Positions 45,377-56,407 of a stretch of DNA of 64,000 bases are shown here, piece after piece (the stretch's first letter is position 1; each line of letters begins with the position of its first letter). Under the pieces are notes generated by a model. It worked only from the letters and a program-made list of their open reading frames with translations. It did not search any database and had not been told where the DNA came from. The DNA is taken from positions 60,582,321 to 60,646,320 of the forward strand of contig CM022953.1 of the NCBI GenBank assembly GCA_012931725.1, given 5' to 3'. The translations under genes were made by a program, and so were the position numbers. Origin of the DNA: Litsea cubeba (taxonomy: Eukaryota > Streptophyta > Magnoliopsida > Laurales > Lauraceae).

Positions 45377-45550
45377 CACGTGTCACCATCTGATTGGTCG
45401 TTCAGTCACATCGAGGAAACGTGCGCCGCTTATCGGGGATGTGCCCAGTGATCGAAGTGACGCACGCGGAACCCCAGGGGGCGTCTGGTACGTGTGTCCC
45501 TAGGGCTTCCAAAAAAGCGGGGAGCCCTTCCTCCTTCCTTTATATATGGG
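45377..45550 (+). promoter_or_regulatory. Promoter of antisense gene B (G-box and TATA box)
   Basis: A CACGTG G-box core (45377-45382) lies about 160 bp upstream of CTTTATATATGG (about 45538-45549). The TATA box is 210 bp before the start codon, with a probable 5'-UTR intron between. This mirrors the separate promoter of antisense gene A. Confidence 0.5.
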
Positions 45551-46483
45551 ATGTTAAAGCTCTCTTCTTCCCTATTGATGCTTTATACCGGAGAAGAGAA
45601 CGCTGCTCAGAGAAATCTGTCTGAGAAGAGGAGTGCCGCCGAGATTGAGCTCTCGCTAGTCTGAACCCTGGTTTTCCGTCTTCGTAAGTTTTTTTTCTTC
45701 TACCTTTTCCCGTGGGTTTAGGGTCTAGGGTTTCTTCTTGCTCATAGGTTTTGGTAGAGATGGGTATTTACAGTCACTGGTTAGAGAGTGAGGCGACGAT
45801 TGAGGGATTTAGGTTAGCATATGAGATCCCTGCCGACGTCCAAGTCAGGGGGGCTGATCCCAACGGTATCAACCTCCGTGACTTCTCGGGAGGCTGGATG
45901 CCTTTCCCGTTGGTGGCTATGACTAAAGGTGGGGTTCGCTTCCCTCTTTATCTTCTTCTGAGTAGGTGTCTCAGCCAGTGGTGCCTCTGTCCCTGCCAGC
46001 TGCTGCCCAATGTCTTCAAGATCATAATGGGCACGGCCAAACTTAACGAGGTCCTAGGCATCGACCTCGGCATCTTCGATATTGAGGATGTCTATGACAT
46101 ATGCAAGTCTGGAGATGCCTATTATCTCCGGGCTAAGCCGCGCCGGGAAGGCTTAATGTTCGCTACCTGGAGGAATCAAGTAAGTACACCGGGGACGATT
46201 TTCTATACATCTTGGGTAACTGGGAGTTCGGCGTAGCCGACACTTATAGAGCTTACAGGATACCCCGCCACTTCGGGACTGCTCCAAGTAAATACCATCT
46301 CCTCACTTTTGTATATATTTCATATGCCGTTTTCTTTTCTGTCTTACCGAACTGATATTTCTGCTTGCTGTGCAGCTGCTAAGGAGAGGAGGCAGGCTAC
46401 CCGGTATATCTGGGCGAGGAACGAAGCTTGGCTCCGGCAAGTTAAGCGGTACAACGGTCACGAGGGCAGGGCGGCTTGGTCGC

Positions 46484-48482
46484 TGTTAGGGTACCATCGG
46501 AGGTACCGTGGATACATCTGTTAATTTTATGGAATCAATCCAGTAGATGATATAATAAATTGATTAATTTCTTTATTTATCGGTATATTCATACTTTCCT
46601 TTCATGAGATGAATGGTGATTTATTATATACATGCACATAACCAATACGAATGACATGATGGTTGATGAGATGAACCGGGGTCCACAAGTATATTAGATG
46701 TAATACATGTGTATGGATGAGATCCACATACGGGAGACATGTATGACAAATCTTATACTAAAAATATATTCACAACCAGTGATGAGACTGGACATCTCAT
46801 ACTGACAAGGTTGCAGCACTTTGATCACTATGAGATAGTGTGATTTGTCTCGATCATCAGAATGGAAGATTCTGGATCATAGTGCTGGTACATTGGATGT
46901 ATTGAAGGACCATGAGAAGCACCTTATAAACACTGTCTTTACTTTAAGGTCTACTCTCATAATTCCCTAGCAATAGGCTCTCAATCCTGAGACATTAATG
47001 AACTCAAGTTTCTATCTATTCATTTGCTTTGAGTCACAATGAGTGAGGCCAACTGTAGGTCAACACCTCGGTGATTTGGGTACATGGTAGTAGAGCTGTG
47101 GGAACATTCAATGGTCAAGATGGAATCTATCTCTAATATCCCCTTGTGCCAATTAATGGATTTATCATTGGTAAGTGGGTTCCGATTAAGAGTTAATTGG
47201 AAAGGTACCTATTGATCATTATAATTAATTGGGGCTCAAGGATAATAAGATATGGATCTAGTTTGGAAGACAGGTCCAATTGATCCATGGATATTGATAG
47301 AGGGGTCTACTTGTGGTAATGTGGAAGTTTAGGGTCTTCTATGTAATATTCCTAAGACTGGAGTTCAATTGCATTTATATAGTGGAGTTATTTGTAATTA
47401 ACTGTGGGCCCGGATTACACATGAGATGTGGGGTCGCGAGTCCCAGTTGGAGCCAGCTTTCTAAGGAATCCCTAGTGGTCCCCACGCTAGCCTAATTATT
47501 AGAAAGTATCTAATTTTAGTTGAACTCTAAAAGGAAAGTTACTATTTCTATTTGAAGTAAAACTTCTAATAGTGGTAATAGTAGACTTACTAATTTTAGT
47601 AGAAGTGAGACTTCTATTTTAATTAGAAAGGAATCAGAAAGTTACTAATCATATTTGAAGTGAGATTTCTAATTATGAAATAGTAAGTTACTAATTATTG
47701 TGGAAGTAAGACTTCTATTTTAACTAGTAATAGAAGAGAGTTGCTAATTGTTAGAGAAATGAGACTTACATTTCAATTAGAAAGAGGAGGTGACTTAATA
47801 GCTTTTTAAGCTATAAATAGAGGAGTGCAAGGCTTGGACGTCCCATGCATAAGACTTCTATTTTAACTAGTAATAGAAGAGAGTTGCTAATTGTTAGAGA
47901 AGTGAGACTTACATTTCAATTAGAAAGAGGAGGTGACTTAATAGCTTTTAAGCTATAAATAGAGGAGTGCAAGGTTTGGACGTCCCATGCATAAATCCAC
48001 CTAGGGATTCACGCCCAAGTCCCCTAGAGCAAGTGTTGCTCGAGTTTTTCCTCTCTCCCCCTCTTCTAGTTCTCTTTCTAGTTCCTCCCTAGAGTTCCTA
48101 GTAGTTTTCTCTTGGAGATCCCGCCATCTTCTTGAGAAAAAGGAGAATCTGATACGAGTCATAGCATGGAAGATCAAGAGCTCTTGGAGATCCCTATTTG
48201 ATTAGTGAAAGCGTTTCATCATCAAAGAAGGACGCAACTTCTCCATTAGAGCACAACCGAGCTCCAAAGGTATAATCTACTTCCTTGCATGTTGTAGATT
48301 TATTTGTAGCTTATATGTTGCTGGTTCTATCTTCTAGATAGATTGTATTTACTAATCATGATAGCCGAGATTGAGGACATAGATCTTGGACTGGGTTTTA
48401 TAGCCTTCTGGATAGTTGATCCCTGTGTCAAGTGGGTCAAAAGTTTTTGAAACCTATCCTAGAGGCCCACCCTATTTCCAAC
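46484..48482 (+). mobile_element. LTR-like insertion E in antisense gene B
   Basis: About 2.0 kb of AT-rich DNA split the GC-richer antisense gene. The ends TGTTAGGGTACC and TATTTCCAACA fit LTR termini. A GCTATAAATAGAGG TATA box occurs twice because 47708-47850 is duplicated at 47851-47992. The segment after it (48000-48480) looks like R-U5. No internal coding sequence is present, so it is probably a solo LTR. I could not find a clear target duplication, so exact ends may be off by a few bases. Confidence 0.55.
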
Positions 48483-49319
48483 AACATCAAGGGCACAACC
48501 GAGCCGTCCCGAGAAGGAAGTTCGGATGGAGCCGAGCCCAGGGCTGAGAGAGCACATGTTGCTCCCAGGGCAAGGGCCGAGAAGGAAGGGCCTTCGCGGG
48601 CTGTGACTGACATCTAACGCATGGCTGCGTCTGGCGCTCAGGCTTCTACGTCTAGGCCGAGGTCACCCGAGACCTCAAAAAGAAAGAGGCCGCGTCAGAC
48701 TATTCGGTCTTCTTCGCCGAGCTCAGAGATGCGGCACGCCAGGCGTATGTCATTCAAGGACATTGAGATTTTGGCACTCGGTGTCGAAGACGCCCAAGCC
48801 CTCCAGGCGCCTTCGAACTCGGACCTCCTCGAGATCCCTCCCCCGGGGTGTTCGGCGGCTTCTCCTGTGGCCGCGGCAGAGGTTCCTACCTTCGGGTCTA
48901 CCCCTTTCCGTCCTGCTAGACCGGAGGCTCGGTCGCCCCCAGCCGAGGTCAGGTAGAAGGAAGACCGGTCGCAGAAAAGGCCGAGAATCGAGGGGGGTTC
49001 CAGCTCGACTGCGGCGTCGCCATCCGCCGGTCCAAGTTCGTGGGAGCCGAGCTTCCTACTCGAACCAGGGAGACTCATGACGATGGAGGATCGTGTTCTC
49101 CGGAAGGTCAATCCCCTCATTCTCGAGGCACTTGGGCGGGCCTGCGCTTGCCTCGAGATATGGCTCAACTGGAGAGGTATAGCGACCCGAAGTTGATACT
49201 GTCACTGCTGCAGTCGTGCTTCACGATGAGTTCATCCAAACCTTTAAACTTTTTGTCAAGTTGTTTAGTTTTGGCGGCTGTTCTGATTTTCTCTATGAAT
49301 GCCCTGTTTCTTTAGCAGG

Positions 49320-49917
49320 CGGTGCAGAAGTCTCTGGTGGCAGCTGATAGGCTCTATAAGCACAGCACCGTGGTCGTCGAGCTGAACGCAGAGAAGAACG
49401 GCCTCGAGGAAGCCCTGGACGCCGTTACTCAAAAATCGACAAGAGCCGAAGGAGAGTTCAAGGCGGGGCTCGAGCACGTGAGGGACGAGACGGAGGCCGA
49501 AAAGAGGAAGGTGGCCGAGCTCGAGGCTTCCCTGGAAAGGCTGAAGGACGACTTCGAGGCCAAACTTAGTGCCAAATCAAAAAGGGCGGACGAGGCTGAG
49601 GCTAAACTCGAGTTGGAATGTGATGCCGTCTTTGAGGACACCAAGGCGCAAGTGACGGCTCATTATAAGGCCAGGGTGCTTGTGGCGAGGGACAAGGCTT
49701 GGGCGAAGGGATGGTGCTCCGGTTTAAAGGAGGCGGGGGTTTCGGAAGGCCACTCATCCTTCAAGGATCCGCCTCCATACCCAGTTCCGGTGCCGAACCC
49801 CGCCCCTCTCGTCATTGTCCCCACTGGCGAGATGGCTGCTGGGGAACCTAGCGCTGAACAGACCGGGGCCGACATTAGAGCCGCTGCCACTCCTCATGCC
49901 TCCGACCCCGCGTGACC
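49320..49917 (+). CDS. Antisense gene B last exon: coiled coil
   Basis: The frame is open after the acceptor at 49319. It begins AVQKSLVAADRLYKHSTVVVELNAEK. Residues about 20-120 form a long heptad-rich coiled coil (ELEASLERLKDDFEAKLSAK; RADEAEAKLELE). A Pro-rich stretch (DPPPYPVPVPNPAP) and an acidic, Ala-rich end precede the TGA at 49915-49917. GC content is higher than in the surroundings. The order N-terminal domain, charged linker, C-terminal coiled coil matches antisense gene A without visible sequence similarity. Confidence 0.6.
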
Positions 49918-50604
49918 TCGGGCCGGTCCTGTCTATTTTGCTCGCAGAGATTTGTAATTGCCTTTTTGCTTTTGATGTATCTTTCTTGTTTTCAATTGTA
50001 TCCGTTGTTTTGTGTAACGATTACAATTGAAATTTTTTTTGGCTACTATCTGGGTCACTTTCCTTGTCGTGTATGTTTTTTGCTATTCAAATATTTTGTA
50101 TAAGTATATGAGCTCGGTAGGGATAGGTGCCAAGCTGCCCCTAAGTTGGCCCTAGATTATATCATTAGGATCGCTGCCCCATCGATAGATATGTAAATAG
50201 CGCGTCAGCAACCTGGCATGAGTGCCGAGGTGCTCACGTAGCACGAAATGGAGAAGACCCACTGGCTCGTCGCCAGGGGCGCGCCGGCAACCTGGCATGA
50301 GTGTCGAGGTGCTCTCATAACGCGAAATGGAGAAGACCCACTGGCTCTTCGCCGGGGGCGCGCCGGCAACCTGGCAAGAGTGCCGAGGTGCTCTCATAAC
50401 GCGAAATGGAGAAGACCCACTGGCTCGTCGCCAAGGGCGCACCGGCAACCTGGCAAGAGTGCCGAGGTGCTCTCATAACGCGAAATGGAGAAGACCCGAG
50501 ACGCGTAGTCCCTTAGGCGTTGTTGGAGAGTTCTATGTTCTGTAGAGAATTGAGAGAGACAAGGAACATAGTGCTTTTATTGCTCTTCAAAAATTAGTTA
50601 TAAT
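49918..50604. repeat. 79-bp tandem repeats between converging genes of element B
   Basis: CGAAATGGAGAAGACCCACT recurs at 50244, 50323, 50402 and 50481, a regular 79-bp period (array about 50200-50500). Each unit contains CGCGCCGGCAACCTGGCA and GTGCCGAGGTGCTC. The ORFs on both strands read the repeat. The array lies between the 3' end of the antisense gene (49917) and the 3' end of pol (50605). The remaining sequence is AT-rich and unremarkable. Confidence 0.85.
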
Positions 50605-51600
50605 TTAGAAATAAAACTTCTTGAGGTGCGTCGCGTTCCATGGTCGTGGCAATTGTTTGCCATCCATGTTCTCAAGCTTGTAAGCCGAACGACCGCTGAC
50701 CTCAGTGACCTTGAACGGTCCGTGCCAGTTTGGCACCAACTTGCCGTGGTTTGGATCTTTGTCCTACGAGAGGGACTTCTTCAAGACGAGTTCCCCAATT
50801 GAGAATTTCCTCTCTCTGACCCTTTGGTTGTAGCCCTTGGCCAACTGCTGCTGATAGGCAGCCAGACGGACAGCTGCTGCTTCTCTGCGCTCTTCGGCTA
50901 GGTCTAGTTCTTGAGACAAGTTCACGTCGTTATGGCCTTGGTCGAAGAGTTCCGATCTCAAGATCGGGAGATCGACCTCAAGCGGAATCACGGCTTCCAT
51001 ACCATAAGCGAGAGAGAAAGGTGTTGCCGAGGTGGAGCATCTTGGTGTCGTCCTGTATGCCCACAGGACGCTCGGCAGTTCTTCTACCCATCTTCCTTTG
51101 GCTCGATCGAGCGTCTTCTTGAGTCCATCGAGCACCACCTTGTTGGAGATCTCGGCTTGGCCGTTGCTTTGGGGGTATGCAGGGGTGGAGTAATGATTTC
51201 TGATCCCAAGCCCTTAGCAGAAGGTTTTGAAGAGGTTGGAATCGAACTGAGTCCTGTTATCTGAGATCAAAGTTCATGGAATTCCGAACCTCGTGATGAT
51301 GTTTCTCCAGACGAAACTCTTCGAATCATGTTCGGTGATGGAGGAGAGTGCTTCTGCCTCTATCCACTTGGTGAAGTAATCAGTGGCTACTATCAGTCAC
51401 CTCTTATTTCCTGGAGCTCGGTGGAGAGGTCCTACGATGTCCAATCCCCATTGGGCGAAAGGCCTTGGGCTGGATAGTGGACTCAGATCCTGAGCTGGCT
51501 GGTGGAGGAAGTGTGAAAACTTCTGGCACTTTTCGCACTTCTGGCATATTTCTGCACGTCTGTCTGCATGTACGGCCACCAGTAACCCTGGCTAATAGCC
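50605..51600 (-). pseudogene. Element B integrase
   Basis: The integrase core appears in two main frames. On the minus strand 51579-51397 gives CEKCQKF (the Cys pair of the zinc finger) and QWGLDIVGPLH with the first catalytic Asp. SDNRTQF and SNGQAEISNK carry the other two acidic residues (about 51150-51280, with stops). The 51138-50764 frame continues VLWAYRTTPRCSTSATPFSLAYGMEAVIPLE. The C-terminal domain (WHGPFKV, a GPF motif; ATHLKKFYF) ends at the TAA at 50605-50607. Several stops and frame changes make it non-functional. Confidence 0.8.
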
Positions 51601-52720
51601 CGGTATGCCAGCGACCGTCCACTGATATGGCTTCCGCAGATTTCTTCATGCATCTCGTAGAGGAAATCGTTGACATTGTCAGGGTGGACGCACTGAAGGT
51701 AGGGTCCGGTGAAGGACTTCCTGTAGAGCTTGCCTTGTGGGCTCAACCAAAACCGAGCTGCTCTCAGTCTGATTCGGCGAGCTTCGTTCTTGTCTTTGGG
51801 GAGCTGGTCATTTTTAAGGAAGGTGATGATTTCGTCCATCCAGCTCGGGCCGAGATTGACGTATAGAATTTGCCGAGGTGGAGGGAGCTCAGTGCTCGGC
51901 CTCTCTAGTGATCCTACCTCTACAATTCTTTTCCTCCCGGCCTCAACCGCTGAAGCTAGGCTGGCGAGGGCGTCGGCATGAGAGTTGGAGTCTCTACCAA
52001 TTCGCTTGACTTCGGCTCTTTGGAACTGCGAGAGGAGTTTTTTTGCGTGCGCTAAGTAGGCGGCCATCCTGTCGTCGCGAGCTTGGTAGTCTCCAGTCAG
52101 CTGGCTTGTTACTAACCGTGAATCACTGAAAATCGCCAACTGTTGAGCTCCTAGGATTTTAGCGCTATTCAGCCCGGCTATTAGAGCCTCGTACTCTGCC
52201 TCGTTATTAGATGCTTTGAAGTCAAGGGTGAGGGCTTGCTCGATAACCAATCCTTCTGGAGATTGAAGGACTACGCCAGCGCTAGCCTTCTTAGAGGTAG
52301 AGGATCTATCAACACATACCTTCCAAGCGGAAGTGAGGAATCAGTTCTAGGCCCGCTCTTCTTCTGTCCCAGTGACTTCGTCCTCATGCCTCCTGTCCCC
52401 CAGTTCGGTGCCGAGCGAGGTCGGTGCCGAACTTGGAGAGGTGAATTCGACGATGAAATCTGCCAGAACTTGAGCTTTGACTGCTGTTCTAGGTTGATAC
52501 TTGATGTCGTATTGCCCTAGTTTGACGGCCCACTTTGAGATTCGGCCGGAGAAGTCGGCCTTTTTGAAGACCGCTCCGAGCGGATGTTCCGTCACGACCA
52601 CGATGGAGAAGGCTTGGAAATAGTGGGAGAGTTTGCAAGAAGCGCTGACAAGTGCGAACGCGAGCTTGTCCATTAGGAGGTACCTGGTCTCGGTGTCAAG
52701 CATGGTTTTGCTTGTCTAGT
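51483..52720 (-). pseudogene. Element B RNase H domains and integrase finger
   Basis: The Ty3-type RNase H end (TETRYLLMDKLAFALVSASCKLSHYFQ; VTEHPLGAVF; KWAVKLGQYDIKYQPR) occupies 52703-52347. A stop at about 52347 follows. The archaeal-type RNase H resumes at 52250 (NNEAEYEALIAGLNSAK, IFSDSRLVTSQL, NSHADALASLA). The frame runs on into the integrase finger (HEEICGSHISGRSLAYRAI), where the cysteines are lost by a frame change near 51540. Two RNase H domains in this order mark the Tat lineage. Confidence 0.82.
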
Positions 52721-53997
52721 AGATCGGCATTTATTGTTTGTCGTCCTCTTTAAGGAGGACCGAACTGACCGCATGATCCGAGACTGCGAGGTAGAGGTAG
52801 AGCACTTCTCCCTGTTTCGGAGTCGAGAGCAGGGGAGGTGAGGAGAGATAGGCTTTGAGCCTTTGCAGCGCTTCGTCGCACTCTGATGTCCAATGGAATT
52901 TCAGATTTTTCTTTAGTAGTTGAAAGAAGGCCTACATTTATCTGATGATCTGCTGACGAAATGGTTGAGCGCGACAGCCATGCCGGTGAGCTTCTGGACC
53001 TACTTCATCGTCGTTGGACTTTGTATTCCAAGGATTGCCGTGATCTGATCTGGATTGGCTTCAATTCCTCTTCTAGTGAGCAGGCTTGCAAGGAATTTAC
53101 CAGAACTGATGCCGAACGCGCATTTGGAGGCATTGAGTTTGAGCTTGAACCTCCTAAGTATGTCAAACGCCTGACTCAGGTCGGCCAAGTGGTCCCGGGA
53201 CTGCTTGGACTCTACGACCATGTCATCAATGTAGACCTCCACCATCTTACCTAGCTGGGCCTGGAACATCTTCGCGACCAACCTTTGGTAGGTGGCCCCT
53301 GCATACTTTAGTCTAAAGGGCATGACCTTGTAACAGTAAATACCTCTGGGCATTATGAACGCAGTCTTCTCCTCTCAGGTTCATACATCGGTATTTGGTG
53401 GTAGCCTCGATAATCATCGAGGAAGCTCATCCTTTCGTGGCCAGCAGTGGCGTCGATCAACTGGTCGATTTTGGGGAGTGGGAAGCTGTCTTTGGGACAA
53501 GCCTTGTTTAGGTCAGTGAAATCGATGCAGACTCTCCACTTCCTAGTTTTCTTTTTGAAGACCACTGTATTCGCCAGCCATCTCGGATACTTGACCTCCT
53601 TGATTGCCTCGGCCTCGAACAGCTTTCCAACCTCCTCGACTACTGCCTCTGACTGTGGTACCCCCGTCCTGCATGACTTCTGCATCACTGGTTTGTGTTG
53701 AGGGTCCACGCTGAGCTTGTGGCACATGACTTCGGGGTCAATGCCAGGCATCTCGTAGGGGGTCCAAGCGAAGACCTCCTTGTTTCTGAATAGGAGACCG
53801 ACGAGTTCAGCCTTCTCCGTCTCGGCAAGCTGACTGCCAATTAAGAAGTGGCGCTCGGGATAGGTGGGATCGAGCCTGACCTCGGTCAAATCCTCGACAC
53901 TTTTCTTCTCAGGATAGCGGCCGACCTTATTAAGCTCGTCTTCCAGCTCGGCCATATTCACTTGCTGCGACTCCTTCTCTCCGGGCACTACGGCCAT
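52721..53997 (-). pseudogene. Element B reverse transcriptase
   Basis: The 53997-53353 frame carries the pre-RT block (NKEVFAWTPYEMPGIDPEVMCHKL) and fingers (RVCIDFTDLNKACPKDSFPLP; MSFLDDYRGYHQI). A small indel at about 53353 moves to the 53353-53000 frame with RGIYCYKVMPF, YIDD at 53222-53233 and the thumb (SGKFLASLLTRRGIEANPDQI). Further stops (about 52730 and 52995) follow before RNase H. It is the copying enzyme of element B but is now broken in several places. Confidence 0.85.
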
Positions 53998-54015
53998 TAG
54001 ACATTGCTTGGCTGC

Positions 54016-54370
54016 CTACTGGTCGCCCCTGACAATGACCACCTTTATTCCACCGTTCTTATCCTCTAAGGGGAATTTGAGTTTCTGGTGGTGGGTGGAA
54101 GCTATTGCTTCCATTCTGTGCAGACATGTCCACCCCATTATAGCATTATAGGGAGACGACGAGTCTACCACAAGAAAGTCGACAGTTATGGAGGCACCTT
54201 CGACTTGGACCGCGAGGGAGATCTTTCCCTTGGGATACATTGGTTTGGTGCTGAAGCCTATCAGGGGAGTCCGTGCTTCCTCCAGGTTTTCTTTCTCTAA
54301 GGCCCATCCTCCTAAAGCAATCGAAATAAAGGATCTCGGAAGAGCTTCCGGGGTCGACGAGGATCCTTTG
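54016..54370 (-). pseudogene. Element B aspartic protease remnant
   Basis: The second half of the protease is readable in frame with RT: VQVEGASITVDFLVVDSSSPYNAIMGWTCLHRMEA. It matches the conserved Tat motif in which a YNAI/LLGR-like turn follows the flap. A TAG at about 54013-54015 separates it from the RT frame. The catalytic Asp region upstream (about 54250-54370) is obscured by frame changes, and I could not identify it with confidence. Confidence 0.65.
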
Positions 54371-56360
54371 GACTATGCATTTTTTAGTTTGAGGGTAATG
54401 ATTAGCAGATCGTTATGGGGGAGCTGGACTCTTTCCAAGTCTTCATCGGAGAAACAGATCCTGGGCTTCTCCTTCCGAGCTTTCTTGGATGCCGGTTCGA
54501 GCTCGGCAGTCATCACCTGTTTGCCATGTGCAGCCCTCTTGGCCTCGGCTCGGGCCTGATTACTCCCCTTTGGGGCGGGAGCCAGGTGGATGACACTGAT
54601 GAGTTTTTCCGATTCTTCGCTAGAGTGAGCTCCGTCATCCTGGCGCTGAGCTCGGCTGGTGTTTACTCCTCCTTTCACATATTCCTTTAAGTGCTCTTCC
54701 TTGACGAGCTTCTCAAGGTGTGATTTGAGAGAGAAACAGTCTTCTGTGTTGTGCCCATTCTGCTTGTGGTAGGCACAAAACTTACCCTGGTTTCGGCGGC
54801 GGGGTTGCTTTGCATAGGCTGTGGCCAGCTGAAGTAGGTCTGGTCTTTAATCTTGTTCAGTATTTTGTGGATAGGCTCCACGAACACTGTGTGGACACTT
54901 GATCTGGACTTCTTGCCATCATCCGCATTGGGAAACGAGGCTGCTGCCGAGGTAGTGGAAGCTCGGTATCGATTCCTTTCTTCCCTCTGAAACGCCCTTT
55001 TTCCTTTTTGGAGAAGGATTTCTTGGGGGGGTGGCGGTCATGCTCGGTGGCTTAATCTTCGGGTCTGGACTGGCCTTAGAGGTGGATTTAGAGACGCCGA
55101 AGCTCTCATTGGCCTTGACCTCGTCCTGCTCTTGGGCAACGTACTTGTTTACCCTGGCCATTAGAGCTTCTACTGAGGTCACGGTGCTCCCAACTAGTTC
55201 TTTGCGAAGGTCATTGCCTGGCAACAGGGCATGGAAGGACATGATCGCCACTTCGTCGTTGGAGTTTTCGATCTGGTTATAGACAGTCCAGAATCTCTTA
55301 GCGAACTGGGTGATACTCTCGTTCCACCTCATCTTGAAGGCCATGATGTCGCCATCTGTCTTCGGGATGACCATGTGGGCCTGGAACTTCCCCAGGAAGG
55401 AGTTCTACAACTGGTGCCAACTCAAGATTGATCCTTCTGGGAGATTGCAAAACCATTTGAGGGGGAGGTCTCCCAGACTCGATGAAAAAACTCTACAGTT
55501 CAGATGGCCGACATCACCCCACACCGAGATCTTCTGAGTGAAATGTCGGAGATGCGCTGCCGGATCCGAGGTGCTGTCATAATGAACGAACATTGGGATG
55601 CTGAATCTCTTAGGCAGGAGGAAATCCTTGATTTCCCGAGAGAAAGGAGAAGAGTCGGCGTTGCCGGAGTCGTACGAATCCAAAGGATCGCGAGAGAGAG
55701 CCTCCATATTGCGCTTGATAGCCTGTCTGACGAGCTTGTCAAGCCGCATTTCTTCGTCTTCTTTGTCCTCGAAGGGGGGCTCCGACCTTCTCTTCGAGTG
55801 ACTGTTGCTGGAGCTCTCGTCCTGAGCCCGGCGCTGCCTCTTGCGTTCGAAGTGTTGCCTAAGGTTGATCTCGGATCGATGCCTGGGATCGATCTCGGAT
55901 CGATGGGTCAGCCTACTTTTGGAAGGTCGGGGTCCAACCTTTGCCTCGTGCTCAGGCTGCTGCCGAAGCCATTGTTGGAGCTGCCAAATCAATTTCTCTT
56001 GTTCTCGGATGAGGATGTTCTGGGCCGCAACATCCCCATCGCTAGTGAAGTGACAGGAATGATGGGACTTACTGACTGCTACAGATTTGTCCCTTTGAGG
56101 ACGCTCCTGTCGCTGTTCATCTCGCCGAGGATCCATAACCTCCTCCTCCGGGGATGAATCCTCGATTCGCTCCAGAAACGAGATCTGAACGAAGAGGTGT
56201 GCGTCAGGGCGCTCTTCGACTGCAACTGCGCCAGACCTCGACTCAGATCGCCTCTGAGGAGGAGCGACCGGCGACGGGCCCGTGGGTGGTGCATCGCCCT
56301 CACAGATTCTCCACCTTTCAGCTTTGAGGATTCTCCGCCTTTTTTAGCCTTGGGGGGCAT
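54371..56360 (-). pseudogene. Element B gag
   Basis: The start is ATG 56360 (MPPKAKKGGESSKLKGGES), 29 bp after the primer site. A frame change near 56170 leads to ERIEDSSPEEEVMDPRRDEQ. The gag core is at about 55640-55410 (MFVHYDSTSDPAAHLRHF; PLKWFCNLPEGSILSWHQL), with a TAG at 55405, then the same frame to 54919 (WNESITQFAKRFWTVYNQIE; ELVGSTVTSVEALMARVNKY). A Cys/His cluster (CAYHKQNGHNTEDCFSL, about 54780-54730) and a basic tail (EPASKKARKEKPRICFSDEDL) follow. This is typical Tat gag architecture with several breaks. Confidence 0.82.
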
Positions 56361-56388
56361 GGTGCTTGGGAAGATCGAGTTAATGCTT

Positions 56389-56405
56389 CCCCACAGACGG
56401 CGCCA
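56389..56405 (-). promoter_or_regulatory. Primer-binding site of element B
   Basis: The minus strand reads TGGCGCCGTCTGTGGGG two bases after the LTR end (TTACA-GT). This is a well-known tRNA primer site type in plant Ty3/gypsy elements. Confidence 0.85.
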
Positions 56406-56407
56406 AC

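Larger units (their letters stand above)
45760..49917 (+). pseudogene. Antisense gene of element B (Transposase_28-like, coiled coil)
   Basis: This gene is opposite in direction to element B. A 5'-UTR intron (45684-45747, GTAAGT..CATAG) precedes ATG 45760. The N-terminal region has IPADVQVRGAD, MTKGGVRFPLYLLL and CPCQLLPNVFKIIMG, the pattern of the putative gypsy-type transposon family (Transposase_28). A one-base shift near 46185 leads to FLYILGNWEFGVADTYRAY. An 88-bp intron (46288-46375) joins in phase to AKERRQATRYIW. A foreign LTR-like insertion follows (46484-48482). Beyond it are a charged linker with stops (48615, 48954), another acceptor (CTTTAGCAG at 49311-49319) and a coiled-coil exon ending at 49917. 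Function is unknown. The copy is dead because of the insertion and stops. Confidence 0.7.

Noticed and set aside
50200..50500. 79-bp repeats as CRISPR or coding repeats
   Set aside because: They are head-to-tail with no spacers, and the period is not a multiple of three, so it does not keep a reading frame.
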